Source: Tetrastigma voinierianum (Eukaryota; Streptophyta; Magnoliopsida; Vitales; Vitaceae). From it: a stretch of 64,000 nt of DNA. The stretch's first letter is position 1. Each line of letters starts with the position of its first letter. Position numbers and translations under genes: made by a program. This document shows, in pieces, positions 23,053 to 35,639 of this stretch. The notes under the pieces were generated by a model that saw nothing but the letters and a program-made list of their open reading frames with translations, did not search any database and was not told where the DNA came from. The stretch lies in the NCBI GenBank assembly GCA_016808115.1, contig JAEQBH010002450.1:1-64000 (forward strand), in the 5' to 3' direction.

Positions 23053-26000
23053 TGAGGCTGGACCCCTTCCTAGTGTGAAGCATCACATGACTTCTCCGAT
23101 GAACCTCAGGCAGAAGTAAACTCATTGACAATTCTGTATTTAAAGCGGGTTCAGCTGCTAAAGCGTCTTTGGAAAACATGGGTTATAGAATTTTCACTTT
23201 CTATCAAAATCACACTTTTAGATTTAACGAAATCCGTGGCCTGCTGTGCTCGGTGGTCGAAGCCCGAAATACAAAATCTTTGTTTAACAAAACAAAGCTC
23301 GTATTTTCACATCCATTCTGATCGTAAGGACCTGCGGTCCTCCAGCCGAAATAAGTGGGGATCGATCTGACAAATTTCGCCATAGCCAGGTTTTTTCTCC
23401 GCCATACATTACATATTTAAAAAAATCTTAATTCTCTAATTTCAAAATCTAAATATATGTTGTTCAATTACATATCCATCCCATACATAAAGTTTTACAT
23501 CCTGAACCTTAAATGGCACCTATATAGCAACAAAATGATGACGTCCTGTCGTCCGCGATAGCACACAGTGGAATATATATAGCTACAAAATGAACAAAAC
23601 AGAATTGTTAAACAGAGACGTGGGCTATTCCTTTGGCAAGCGAGCAGAATTTATCATTTTGTTTATAATTTATGTCAATACATGTATAACATACATTGTT
23701 TTGGCATCACGAGATTTAAAATACATGACGTGAGCTTACTAAGTCATCTCGACCCTTCAGTTCTGAATTTTCTTATGTCGTCCGTGAGGCGTAAAACATG
23801 CCCGAGCGGCTTTACAATGCGAATTTGCGCCGCGGTGCTGGTGCTAAAACTGCGAAGCTATTCTGGAAGATTTCTTTGTCGCCGCGTGGTGTGCAAACTA
23901 TAAATATCATTACGTTGCGATTGTACGCATCATGGCGTGGTGCTTATACTTCTATGGCGGCGTATGTGAGCAGGGTTTTCTGCATCGTTGCGTAGTGCTA
24001 ATTGTTTCTTTGTATGGCGACTATGGATGGACTCTGGCGTCGTCACATAACTATTGAGCTCTGCCCCATATCATGAGGATTACACATAGGTTTTAAACCA
24101 TTCACCCAGTGTCAAAGTACAAATCTAACTTGTTTTGAAACTACAAAACTCTCTTTCAAATATTTTCTTTTAGATTACTGCTCAATATTCATTACCAACA
24201 TCAACCAATTTACATAAAATTGGAAAAGATTCTTAGGTGTGAACCACTTCCTTGAAGCCCATCACTAAAATTGGCTTGTCTCTCACGAGGGCTCGTGGAC
24301 GTCGCTCCGATGCCACTACTCGTGGGCGTGGCTCCAGTGCCTTTATTAAGAAAGCCGCATGATGCGCATTAATCATAACTTCCATTTAATTCGCATTACC
24401 TCCTTAAAAGCGAATGAACAAGTACCCTTAAGCAAAAACCCACTCATTAAGGATGACCTTTTCCAACAATCACTATGGGCTATGACTCAAAATTATTCAA
24501 ACGGTCTTCAAAATTTATGAAACTCAGATCGGATCTTGAATATAGCCAATGACATCTCTTTGAATTTCAATTTAAAATTCCCTTCTCTAAAGCCCTCAAC
24601 CACATATGCAATCTGCACGATAGTATGACTCTCGTTTGGCGAGGCCATAAATCTGCACATAGCTCCACTTTAAACCATTTTCTAGGCACTTTACGATTAA
24701 AATTTGATTGAACTTCCTTGAGATAAATTTTCCCCTAAGTACATTTCTACGATTTTGTGAATCTTTCAATTCCGATCTGTGAAATATGAGCAAGTTATGG
24801 CCAAAATGCAAAACTGGTCAAAACCAGAAAGCAGGACATTTCCTGTACCGAGACTGCTGCTTAAAAATTTACAAGTGTGTTTCTCTTCCATTTTCTTTCA
24901 CTCTAAGCATAGTGCATTATCACACATTTCAACACTTGTCACCAAAAGTCTACATCAAACCTAACCATTCATTCTCGCTTGATTTGTCAAAGCTAATCTA
25001 TTAATCCATGGCTTTCAATTTGTATCAAATCATCATCATATTCAACCTAAATGCCACTTGTTTAACATCCATACAAAAGTAAATCATTAGGCATGAAAAA
25101 CATAAAAATCAACTTTCCCACCATGAAAAACTTACTTGTTTCTTGGGTTTCCTTGTCTTCTCTTCCTTGATTCACTTGGGACTCACTTGGAAGCTTGAAG
25201 AGAATAAAAATTCCACCTCTACCACTTTGCCCTACCCTTTCTCCTCCTCTTTTCTCCTTCTTCCTTTCTTTTCTCTCTTTTCTCATTTTTCTTTCACTCT
25301 CTACACATGCAGTCCTCTTTTAATAGACTTAAATCCCGAATTTTAACTGGACTTTAAAAATGTTGTTCCAAAGTGCCCTTAAGTAACAAATGCTCGTTGG
25401 TTGGTTTAAAGTGGTGCTCTTTTATCAAGCTTCTCATTGAGTCCATTCCATGAGACCAGGTCATTTACCCATTATTTAAGTATAACTTAGCCATTAGAAG
25501 ATTTTTGATTGGCTAGTACAGTTAAATATCTCAATTTATAAGCGATTTTATACCGGTTCGCGCATTCACGCTTTTATATCGATTATGTCGAAAATATTAC
25601 ATGGTGGATCATATTTAAATTTGAGCATAAAATATTTAACTAAATCCTTGAGTGAATTTAGTACGAAATCGCTAGAAATCAAATTAAATCATTAAAATCG
25701 ATGTCCGGACATAGCGTATTATTACCGAATTACGTTGGATCACTGCTATGAAACTATCAAAACGATTTCAGTTCACTTTATTTCAGTTTAGTTGGTCTTT
25801 GTAATTATATTAGGACACATTTTTTGTATTTTAAATGATTTCGAAAAAATTTCAACCTTGAGCTCGATTTTGGTCCGTCACTATTATCATAAATCTCTAT
25901 TCTGCCACAAATATCTCAGTTAATCATGGAATGGGATTTTTAACACAAATTCTTTGCAAACCCTCGTTGGATATAATAAGAAAATCATTATTCCTTGGGC

Positions 26001-26139
26001 ATTCGGTTTACAATTTTGAATTCCACTTCATGTCGAATAATGATCAGGACGACATTAAATTCTAATCTGCGCGGTTTGCTCGTTGGACCTGTCGGTTCAA
26101 AAACTACTATTATAACATTGTCGAGGTTGGGGTTTTACA
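23053..26139 (-). repeat. 3' LTR of element D
   Basis: Collinear with 30963-34016; shared blocks include 'aaagcgtctttgga' at 23159/31071, 'accattttctaggcactttacgatt' at 24675/32588, the pyrimidine-rich 'ctccttcttcctttcttttctctcttttctc' at 25253/33146 and 'actattataacatt' at 26105/33982. It ends GGGGTTTTACA. The forward ORF 25143-25346 covers the pyrimidine tract and is not a gene. Confidence 0.85.
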
Positions 26140-26160
26140 ATCACCCCTCGCATAAAATTT
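26140..26160 (-). other. polypurine tract of element D
   Basis: Minus strand ATGCGAGGGGTGATTG lies directly before the LTR start TGTAAAACC; the final GGTGATTG recurs before LTR E at 43058. Confidence 0.6.
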
Positions 26161-26216
26161 CGTCCTCGAGAAATTAAAACATTAAATACTGCATCGAGAG
26201 ATGGGGCAATGCCTCT

Positions 26217-26453
26217 TCATGCTCTCATGCTCCCGTGTAGCTTCCCTGCCCCATGTGACTCCTCCAGCGATACCTTCACCGTGGGGATAGTCTTGTTGCG
26301 AACTGCTCTCATGATTAGAGGATGCACCTTTGGTTCCTCTTCGTATGTCAAATTCTCTGCTGTTCCCTTGCAGTTGCTCATGAAATACATGTGAAAAGTG
26401 CAGTGTGTACTACCCGGAAAACATAGAAACATGGAAAACATCATTGAATGCAT
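26217..26453 (-). pseudogene. pol: element D chromodomain and integrase C-terminus
   Basis: An open minus-strand frame of 78 residues reads LTYEEEPKVHPLIMRAVRNKTIPTVKVSLEESHGAG. The E-E-x-P...V..L/I-R-N-K-T-I-P-x-V-K-V pattern is the plant chromovirus chromodomain; the aromatic W-x-N-H segment has become SLEESHGA. It adjoins the polypurine tract, as expected for the 3' end of pol. Confidence 0.75.
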
Positions 26454-26499
26454 TCGAGTCGGATGTGGCTATCGATATCTGCTCTCGATCCTCTCGACA

Positions 26500-27560
26500 A
26501 TCTGTATGTTGTCTCGTGGACTCGGCTTTTACGTTTCCCCAGTCTTAAATGCGCCCTTCCATGGAAATCTTCCAAAATACCATATCCCCCTGCCGAACTT
26601 TATTTCCGGCGTTGTCCGCGCCAACACTACCATGGTCTTGTGCAATTTCAGTGCATTCGCCTGCTTTGATCTTGCTCCTGAGTCGCGAAACGATTTCCGG
26701 ACACCCGCTAATTTCCCTCACCTACCTCGTCCCAATGAGTGGTGGCATTTCAGTCCATAAGAGCCCCTCATGGGGGGCCATTCCATCTTGGCTGATAAGC
26801 GCATTATTGTATGCAAACTCCATCGGGTAGATGGGTGTCAGCTCCCTCTAAGAAGCTCCGTAACACATGCTCTAGCATATCCTCTAAATTACAGTTCTCT
26901 CAGTTGGCCATAGATGCATTGGATGAAAAGCCGTCTTGAAATGCGGAGTTTAGTGCCAGGGCATTAAATGGCCCAGGCTGAAAACCGTGGAGTAAACACG
27001 GGATCTACGTAAAAATAATGGAAGCTGGCGTACCATGCAATCGATAATCTCTCTAGCATTATAATTGGGCGACTTATCAATGAATCACTATTCTTGATAG
27101 TGGGAAATGGGCTGATTTAGTCAGTCTGTCCACAATCACCCATATCGTATCATGTCACTACATTGTCTGGGAAGTCTGTATCACGAAATCATCGTTGATC
27201 CTTTCCCACAGCCCCACTCGGGAATGGTAAAGAAATTTGTAGTAAACTGCTTTGGTTTCTGATGTTCAATCTTAATTGTTAGCAAGTTAGGCACTTAGAT
27301 ACGAACTCTGCTGTCTCTCTCTTCATGCCTCTCCACCTTAGTGGTCTGGAGTCCGATACATCTTAGTACTCACAGTGCATCGCATATGCTGATAGTGTGC
27401 CTGCCATGTTCTTTCTTGACTCTATCACATCGGGGACACATAATCCTCACATTGTGCTAGTGTCCCATCATAAATGGAGTGAAAGTTACTACGTTATTTG
27501 AGCTCTATCTTGCTACTAAGATTTCATCAATACCAGGTCTGAGCATCAGAGTCTCTAATA
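26500..27560 (-). pseudogene. pol: element D integrase
   Basis: Minus strand near 26935-26880 reads FHPMHLWPTERTV, the core segment before the catalytic Glu. Around 27,160-27,110 weak matches to the DDE core remain, and near 27,440-27,400 a possible zinc-finger remnant. Forward ORFs 26398-26830 run antisense and show no family signature. Confidence 0.6.
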
Positions 27561-27610
27561 CGTCACTAACTTGGCACTTTTATGAAAAATTTGTTATTAA
27601 AAGTACGACT

Positions 27611-28060
27611 CTATTTGTCTAAGCGACCCCATGAATCTGGTTCTCTTAACATTGTCAAATGCACTTTAAAGGCGAGATAAGAACTAGGGCTTCTGCTTAG
27701 CGCATCTGCTACTACATTGCCACTGGGTGATGTGATGGTGCGATCATAGTCTTTGTGAGTTCTATCCCCTCCTGCATCACCGTGTTCAAATCTTTTTGCG
27801 AATGAATGCTGGGGACTTTTGTGATCGATCAAAGATTACGATTACTCCATAAATTAGTGTCGCCATATTCTCAGAGGCGAACTTCGACGCTAACTCCTAA
27901 ATCATTGGTGGATAGTTTACTTCTTGCCTTTAATTGCCTTGAGCATAAGCTATCCTCTATCATCTTTGCATCGACACCACGACTAAACCTTACACGGAAA
28001 CTATCAGCGATATCTTGTAAATCTCGCTTCTGGGGGAGTGTGAAAATATTGGTGCGATGG
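27611..28060 (-). pseudogene. pol: element D RNase H
   Basis: The minus frame 27832-27611 starts IDHKSPQHSFAKRFEHG and contains KDYDRTITSPSGNVVADALSRS, the end of a Ty3 RNase H domain (DHKSLQ and ADALSR motifs). Upstream pieces up to about 28,060 are frame-shifted. Confidence 0.7.
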
Positions 28061-28139
28061 TCGATCTTTTCTTTAACTCATGAAGCTGTCTGACAGGCTT
28101 GACTGAATGAACTTTTTCTTCTTTTCCTTGTTAACCGGT

Positions 28140-28860
28140 TAGTGGAGTAGCTATCTTTGAGAACCCTTCTCTGAACTTTCTATAGTAACTTGGTAAACGA
28201 GAAACTTCGACTTGATTATGTTCGGTAGGTGGTTTCCAATCTACAATGCCTCTATTTTCGAGGGTCTTGAAATACCCTGGAGGATACCACATCATCCCAG
28301 AATGCTACTCGATCTAACCAAAATTGGCATGATGAACTTTGCATAGTGATGTTCTCTCGAGTTTGTAATACTATCTCAGTGCTTTGCATGCTCTTTACTA
28401 CTTAGGTATACGAGATATCATCGATGAAGACTATAGAACTTGTCTAAATAAGATTAGAACCACAATTCATCAAATCCATAAAAATTCTTTGGGCGTGGTT
28501 AAATGAATGGCATCAAAATTCATAATGCAGTATCTAGTTCGAAGTCTTGGGAGCATCTTCCCTACGCACCTTCAATTGATGATACGATCGCGGATCTATC
28601 TTTCAAAAAAAGAAGACCTTAGCTCCCTTGTAGGCCGATCAAATAGATCATCAATTCTTAACGTGGATGCGATTCCGGATGGTTACTTTGTTGAAGTACA
28701 TCCATAATCGATGCATAGCGAGGAGCTCCCATCTTTCTTCTTAATAAACAACGGAGCTCACGATGATGTACTCATCTTAAGCTTTACTCAACAATTCTTC
28801 CATTTGCACCTTCAATTCTTTTAGCTCAGTGGTACCATCCGTCTGGCGCTATAGAGATAA
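28140..28860 (-). pseudogene. pol: element D reverse transcriptase
   Basis: Minus strand: IKKKDGSSSLCIDY near 28745-28705 (finger region) and FIDDI at 28428-28414 (both catalytic Asp kept), with a thumb remnant near 28,330-28,150. No single frame spans the domain; the pieces keep normal order and spacing. Confidence 0.7.
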
Positions 28861-29328
28861 GACTCTATGCAGCGTAACAATTCAATTAATCTCTGTCAGG
28901 TGGTAACCTGTTGGGTCTCGGAAATACATCAAGAACTCGTTACCCCCACAGGAACTACGCTTGGCCCATCTCCGCATTTGCCGAGATTTTGTGTATCACC
29001 AATTACCCTGACATGCTTCTAGAAGCATCGCCCAAACACTTATGTGATTAAACTGTAGGGTATCTTCCTCTCTCCGTAAGATCACTTGGTTCCCAGGGTT
29101 GACTATTTGGACCTCTTTCATAACAATCAGACGATGTGCTTGCGATGTTTAATAACAATCCATTTTTGAAATGATGTCAAAGTCATGAATATCAGTACTA
29201 TTAGATCGACCTCGAACTCTTGACTTGCTATGATCACTACTTCCACAATAGACTCTATTCGCAATAAGCGAAAATCACCGTGGAAGTGACACTACCATCT
29301 TACACTGGTGGGACCATCTCTATCATTC

Positions 29329-29706
29329 TCATGAACTCAGAAATACAAAAGAATGGGTGGCTCTAGATCCCACCAATACATGAGCATCAGTATTAATAAG
29401 AAATGGTTTTGTGACACCTCTCACAGGTAACATCGGCCGCGTTGGGTCAGTATACCTACAGTAGCTGACCGAGGTCCTACACATCGGTGCTACAGATGGT
29501 CTAGGTTGTCCCTCTAGAGTATCCTCTCTACCTTTCCTCATGAGGCGCCCATGCACTGTGCTTCCTATCCAGTCTGGGGGCCGCCACATCGTCCCTGACT
29601 CCCACGTGCCCGAAATTTGTAGATATGACCTCTGACGGACTCTGTTGTGTCTTGCACTTGGACAATCCTCATGTGACCCTCTTGGCCTATAAAACCTGAT
29701 CCACAT
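29329..29706 (-). pseudogene. element D gag zinc knuckle and protease start
   Basis: The 125-codon minus frame begins with FYRPRGSHEDCPSA, a remnant of a CCHC knuckle lacking two of its Cys. It ends TDAHVLVGSRATHSFVF, the protease active-site loop in which the usual D-S/T-G is G-S-R, so the catalytic Asp is absent. Between them lies a low-complexity gag-pol junction. If the sequence is right, this copy cannot make active protease. Confidence 0.75.
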
Positions 29707-30480
29707 ACAAAGGGCACTCAGATGTGATCATTACATCTACTACACCTTGGTCGGTTTATCAGTACAGCTCTGGACCTTTGATGGCCGAAACGAGAACTAC
29801 GGCTTTGACACTAGGGTCTCGACTCGCTGGAGCTACGACACATCAGCGAGTGCGACCACTCACTTAGGCATCTTACTTGGCCTCTCCAGTGGCTACCGGT
29901 CCGGCTCCTCGCCAGGCGAATTGACTTTGACTTTAAGGCGGTGTTTTCTGCTCTACTACAGTGCTACCTCTGCTTGCCCATATCTGGTATGTGATCTAGG
30001 ATGTCACTATGGTCCCTAATTATGAAAGTTGGGCCTGCCTGTAATCTGTTGATCTTCTCTTGTTGTTCTCTGCGAAGAAGAACAGGCGAGATCAACTCGA
30101 AAACTTCTTTCGTACTGGGACCCGAGGAGTTCCCACTGCCTCAAATCGTAAACTCTTGTTTGGCGTCTTTATAGCTTTTAGGAAAAAAATCTCTCGTAAA
30201 TTCTCTTGAATTTCAGCCATGCACCCTGCGGGTGTGTACCGATCGCCTTCCACCCGATCCCTTGACTGCGATCTTTACAAGTAGGAAGGCGGGAATAGGA
30301 GCCCTGCTGCTCCCTCTGTGCCCGTCATGCAGCAGAATCTCGCCCGTTTGCCTCTATCCGCGGCTTTCTCTGGGTCAGCATTACCCATCATGCGGCTTGG
30401 CCTGGTACACAGGCGCTCAATGAATATCGGACTCTCAATTTTGTGAAGGGCATTTGCTAACTATCTGTGCCATATGTTCC
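29707..30480 (-). pseudogene. gag: element D gag (degraded)
   Basis: This lies between the zinc knuckle and the leader. Minus-strand pieces are Gly/Arg/Gln-rich but no convincing capsid helices can be read in one frame. The call rests on position. Forward ORFs at 29747-30019 and 30232-30423 are likely antisense shadows. Confidence 0.45.
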
Positions 30481-30946
30481 ATACATACAGAATAGGTCCT
30501 CTGGTAGGCTCTGGTCGTGATGTGATGGTGTGGGTGTGCGAGGCTCGGCCTGTTGATGAACTAAATCAACTGCTCTCTATCTGGTGTGGGTGCCTCTGTG
30601 TTTGCTTTGTTGCTTCCTCGGATGAGCCTCGGCCCGGCTTCATGGAGTAAGGTGTACTAGTACACTATCTATATTGGCAACAAATCATTTCAAGTTTAAT
30701 ACTAACTCAAATATAATGCAGTGATAATTCCGTACAATATGTATCTGAGTGTGCATATTCACTGATCTTTGAATTCAAATCTCTATAACATGCTTTAACA
30801 TCACGATCAATGAAAACATAACTCTTGAAATCTGAAGAATGATGTGTACCTGAGAATAACTTCATGCCTTAAGCATAACTAGCACACAAATTTGTGCGAA
30901 ATATTTCTTTTCTCTTAAAACTTTCTTTCATGAATGAGAAAAAAAA
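30481..30946 (-). other. element D untranslated leader
   Basis: AT-rich stretch between the primer site and gag with no coding signature on either strand. Confidence 0.5.
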
Positions 30947-30962
30947 CCTGCTCACGATACCA
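30947..30962 (-). other. primer-binding site of element D
   Basis: Minus strand TGGTATCGTGAGCAGG directly follows the 5' LTR end; it matches the tRNA-Met complement except for a small insertion in the middle. Confidence 0.75.
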
Positions 30963-33900
30963 GCAGCGGACCCCTTCTAGTGGCGAAATGCGCGGCTACT
31001 CACGAGTAACCTCCGATAAGCTTCCTTCCCATTGTGAGTTACCATGAAGCTAAGCCAGTTAAGCTACTAAAGCGTCTTTGGAAGAACATGGGTTATAAAA
31101 TTTTTCACTTTTCTATCAAAATCACACTTTTAGATTTACTTGAAAATCAGCGACATACTTATTTGCTCGGTGGTCAAGCGAAGTAAAATCACTTTGTTTT
31201 AACAAAATTAAACCGATATTTTCCAAATCAGCTACAATCGCAAGGTTTGGTCCTCATGAAATATAAATTGGGATCAATCCGACAAATTTCATCATATGGG
31301 TTTTCTCAAAAACCATACATGCATATTTACAAAGATATTTACAATTATACAATTTCAAAATCTAAATATAGCTAATTGTTCCATTATATCCATCTCATAC
31401 AAGTTTACATCTGGGTCATAAATAAGCCCACCTATATAACCTTGAAATGATGGCGTCGTCGATAAAAGCGATACTTACACGATTGGAATATATATAGCTA
31501 CAAATGAACAAACAGAGTTAGTGCAGCCCGAAGATAGATATCCAGCCTCTCTCTAACATGACAGTTTATCATTTGTTTTATAATTTATGTTAAAAACCCC
31601 CTATGTATATCCTTTAATTATTTTAACCATCACGGGCGATTTAAAACTAACGCCAACGTGAAACTTGCTAAGTATCTCAACCACTAGTTCACGAATTTCT
31701 TGCGCTTCGTGCGTGGGGCGCTAAAACTTATCGACAGCTCTGATAAGATTTCTTGCATCATGGTGTAGTGCTAAAACTGGGCAACTACGGCGGAATTTCT
31801 TGCGCCAGCCACGTAGTGCAAACTATACAAATATCCAGCTTCACGTTACGAGGTATGCGCCATAGCGTGGTGCTTATACTCTATAGCCGAGCAACTATAG
31901 GCAGATTTTCTGCATCGTTTCATGATACTATTGTTTCTTTATTGTGGCGACTATGGTGAATTTCACAGCATTCGTCACATAGCAGCTACAAATCTAACAT
32001 ATCTTAAGGATTACACATGGGTTTTAAAACTACATTTGCCAGTGTCAAAGTACAAATCTAGCTTGTTTTGAAACTACAAAACTCTCTTTCAAATATTTTC
32101 TTTTAAATTACTTAACTCCATATTCATTACCAACATCAACCATTTACCACCTGTAGAGATCTTAGAGTGGCGAACCACTTACCTTGAGCGTCTCCGTCAA
32201 GCGTCTCTCTGAGCTCGTGGACGTCGCTCCGTGCCTACTACGTGGAGAAAAAGTGACTCCAGTGCCGCTGTCAGAAAACCCACAATTCTGCGTGTCGTAA
32301 CCCAGTTTTAATTCTACTTTACTCACTTAAAAGCGAATATGAACAAATTCTGCTTGCATGGCTTCAAAAACCCAGCTCATTAAGGCGACACTTTTTCCAA
32401 CAATCTTATAGACTTTATGGCTAAGTATTAACGGTCTTTGAGTTGTAAGCTACCAAGATCAGTTCTTGATATAATAATGACATCTCTTTAAATTTTGATT
32501 TAAATTCGCCTCTAAAGCCCTCAACCACATGCTGGCTCCTGCGACATATTCTGATTTGGCAGAGCATAATCTACATAGCTCCACTTTAAACCATTTTCTG
32601 GGCACTTTACGATTCGGTGATTGAACTTCCTTGGATAAATTTTCACTAAGTCTATTTACCCAGAATTTTGGATAAACAAATTCCGATACGAGAATGGCAG
32701 TTATGGCGAATAAAACTGAGGTCAAAACAGAAAAACAGGACATTTCACATTACTTATATTCACCCGAAAAATTTCTGCGAATTGTGTTTTACTCTTGATT
32801 TTTCTTTTGAAACTCTAAGCAACCAATCGATGCATTATACCCATTTCAACACTTATCACAAAAGTCTACATCAAACTAACCATTCATTCACTTGATTTGT
32901 CAAAACCTGTCCCAATGTGTTTCTCGTTATCTCAAAATCGTGCAATCCTATTCTGACCTAAATGCCACTAATTTAACATCCATACAAGAAAATCAAATCA
33001 TTAGGCATGAAAAACATAAAAATCCATTTTCCCATGTGTTTTTACTTGTTCTTGGGTTCAACTGTCTTCTTACTTGATTAACATTTCCGCTTGGAAGCTT
33101 GAAGAGAATAAAAGTGCCTCTACCTTTCTTTCTTTCTCTCCTCTTTCTCCTTTCTTCCTTTCTTTTCTCTCTTTTCTCCTTTCTTTCCTCTCTATGCATG
33201 ATCCCCTCTTGCGAAGCTTCGTCACCCCGAAATTTTAGACTTTAAATATTATTCCAAAAGTGCCCTTAAGTAACAAATATATCATTGGTTTGGTTTTAGT
33301 GAATTACTCTTTATCCCGACTTACAAGTTAGTCCCATTCAATGAGACAGTCATTTGCATTATTTAAATCATAACTTAAGCCAATTAGAAAGATTTTGATT
33401 AGGTAGTACAATTAAACTCTCACCGAATTATAAGCGAATTTTATACCGGTTCGCTATTCTTGCATATCGATTATATGTCGAAAATGACATGGTCGTATAT
33501 TTAAATTTGAGCATCAAATATTTTACTTAAATCCTTCACGAGTGAATTTGTTCAAAAATCGCGAAATCGATTTAAAATCGTTAAAATGGAGTATCCGGAC
33601 CAATAGCGTGGTGCAGTGCGATTAAGGATCTGCATGGAAGCTATCAGCGAACAGTTTCACTTATTTCAGTTTGATTTAGTCTTTTTATGATATGTCCAGG
33701 ACATTTGTATTTTATTGATTTCAGAATTTCGCGGAGCTCCGATTTCGGTCAGAATCACTATTCATAAATCTCTGATGCCTGTCTCCAGGTTGAAATTAAG
33801 TAAGGCGAAATTTCTTACAGTCATGCAAACCCCTCCCGTTCGGATATAATAAGAAATCATTATTCCTTAGGGCATTGATTCTGATTTTTGAAAATTGAGC

Positions 33901-34016
33901 CATTGTCAAATGGCGTGTCGGGCATTCTAAATTCTAATCTACCCTCGTTTCTATCATTGGTCTCTAATCAGTTCAAAAAGCTACTATTATAACATTCAAT
34001 CGGGTTGGGGTTTTAC
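30963..34016 (-). repeat. 5' LTR of element D
   Basis: 3,054 bp, collinear with 23053-26139. Compared with that copy it has many one- to three-base losses and gains (compare 32,660-32,730 with 24,750-24,820). It ends GGGGTTTTAC, after which solo LTR C resumes. Confidence 0.85.
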
Positions 34017-34253
34017 GAAGTGTATATTTTGTTATCTAGTGATTTTGTATTTTAGGCTTTGACTACGCTATGATCGTTATCTTCGGTTTTCGTTAAATAC
34101 AGGTGTGATTTTGATAGAGAAAAGTGAAAAATTTTATAGCGCGTTTTCCAAATACGGTTTTAACGGCTTGGCTTCATGGTAACTGTCGGTCGGCGAGCTT
34201 AGTGGGAGGTTCTTAAATGGAGTTGCGTATTTCTAAATCCTTAGGAAGAGTGC
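34017..34253 (+). repeat. solo LTR C, right part
   Basis: Continues the element A-type LTR to its end at GAGTGC(A), matching 6590-6823 and 13255-13501. Confidence 0.8.
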
Positions 34254-34258
34254 AATCA

Positions 34259-35639
34259 CCTCCCGACCGAGTATCTTCTAACTGGCGACCTTGGAACTTT
34301 AGTTAGGCATGTTTTAATATACTTTTTGCTTGCTTTTCAAATCTTCTATTCAACAATTCATCTGGAGTGTAAAGCAGTTTATAATATAATACTGCTAGTA
34401 TTTGAAAAAATATGTTTAGAGCATCTTCTTTACAATAATTGACACGACTCCTAATTTCTCCCGCCTCATTATTACCTACGCATTCGATGTATTAGATCAC
34501 ACAAGTAGGCTAACCAAACAATTTGCACATGGTCTTTACCGATTAAAATTTTCGAGAAAGATGTGACTGAAATGTCATTCCACGGGCGTATGCTTTGAAT
34601 TATAGGCTGATGGACTTTCATAAGTGCAGCAGTAGAAAATATTTACGAGAAAATGTCAAACTTAATCTGAATAAAATCTGAAATTTAGCGAACTGTCAGA
34701 AAAGTCACCGAAATTTATGGACTGTCAAAATAAGTCAAATTCTAAAATTCTTAAACTCAGTCTAAAAATTTTGGGACTGAAATTCTGACCTCTCCGGGCT
34801 CTAGAAAATTTCAAAGTAATTACTTTAGCCTTTAGGCTCAAAATAACACAAGTAGAAAATTTTCCTACCTCTTGAAGTTTGACGAACCGCTAAGATATTA
34901 TTACCTACGCATAACTCTCGTCACGTAGTCCAACTTTGCCTTTTGCTCCGATAAAAATTTACTGTCCAATTTCCATAAATCTAAAAAAAAAAAAAACGAA
35001 AAGAGAAAAAAAATTAAAAATATCTCTCTTTCCTCTAATTCTCCACTTCCTCTGTCATTTAGATCCTTTATGACTTTATATTTCTTTTTTTCTTTCTTTC
35101 TTTATTTGTATTATTTATTGTTGTTTATTATATAACTTATATTACCTCAATGGTCCGTTCTATTCCAAGGTTTTTATTTCTTTTAGTTCAATTATTTTAA
35201 ATGGAGCTTTAACTCAAGCTAATATTAGACCCAGATTTTTAATTAAAAATCTCATCCTGAAGATCCTTGGTGAATTATCACCGGAAATTCTAAAATATTA
35301 AGTTGTCATAGGAATTCGTGAGAAACTTTTCTGGGTCATAGATTTCGAGAGGAATTTGCGGCGCGGTTCGTTTTAGATCATCCAGAGATCTGAAAATTTT
35401 CTAAACTATGATCAGATTCAATAATTGTGTGTGTATTCTTTAAATTCCATAATTTATTTCATATCCGTTTTTATTTGATTAAAGTTCTCCGCAATATATT
35501 TTAAGGCTTTATAATGAATTTGTCCTTAAAAACGGCACGAAATACTACTGTGACGCTCGATATTAATGAAGGTAGCGGTGCATGTATGTGACCTACGGTT
35601 ACTATATCTCTAGTACCTCTTCTTAGGATGGGCGTTACA
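34259..35639 (-). repeat. 5' LTR of element B, outer segment
   Basis: Resumes after the second AATCA and matches 14705-16087, for example 'tttagttaggc' at 34300/14752 and 'aaaaaacgaaaagagaaaaaaattaaaaatatctct' at 34990/15444. It ends GGGCGTTACA, so in element orientation it begins TGTAACGCCC. Confidence 0.85.

Larger units (their letters stand above)
23053..34016 (-). mobile_element. element D: full-length Ty3/gypsy chromovirus, minus strand, innermost insertion
   Basis: Direct repeats at 23053-26139 (3' LTR) and 30963-34016 (5' LTR), about 3.05-3.09 kb each, flank minus-strand gag, protease, RT, RNase H, integrase and chromodomain. LTRs start TGTAAAACCCC in element orientation. Flanks read GGGTG-like on the left and GAAGTG on the right, where uninterrupted relatives have GGAGTG, suggesting a target duplication near GAGTG. 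It sits inside solo LTR C and is the youngest layer of the nest by position. Confidence 0.85.
22061..34258 (+). mobile_element. solo LTR C (22066-34253, itself split by element D) with target duplication AATCA
   Basis: AATCA at 22061-22065 and 34254-34258 flanks a plus-oriented LTR that begins TAACACCGGG, continues to about 23052, and after the nested element D resumes at 34017 (gaagtgtatattttgttat) to end GAAGAGTGC(A). Both parts align to element A's LTR: the 'ctctagatctcg' block near 22280, 'ttatattttgatgagga' near 22986, and 'ggtgtgattttgatag' through 'cttcatggtaactgtcggtcggcgagctt' at 34100-34200. No gag-pol belongs to it. Relative to element A's LTR about 600 bp is missing near 22,710. 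Confidence 0.85.
13618..35639 (-). mobile_element. element B: Ty3/gypsy chromovirus, minus strand, split by nested C and D
   Basis: In minus orientation the 5' LTR is 35639-34259 continued at 22065-20903 (interrupted by solo LTR C), then primer site, gag, protease, RT, RNase H, integrase and a 3' LTR at 16087-13618. Without the insertion, element B is about 9.8 kb with LTRs of about 2.5 kb. LTR starts (TGTAGG/TGTAAC) and the polypurine tract identify the orientation. The flanks read GATC (left, 13614-13617) and ATCCC (right, from 35640), suggesting a duplication of GATCC blurred by one base. It interrupts the Ulp1-like gene. Confidence 0.85.

Noticed and set aside
25062..25346. ORFs in the pyrimidine-rich stretch of element D's 3' LTR (and the equivalent at 32993-33199)
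   Set aside because: Low-complexity K/E/R or S/L/F runs arising from a CT-rich LTR tract present in both LTR copies.
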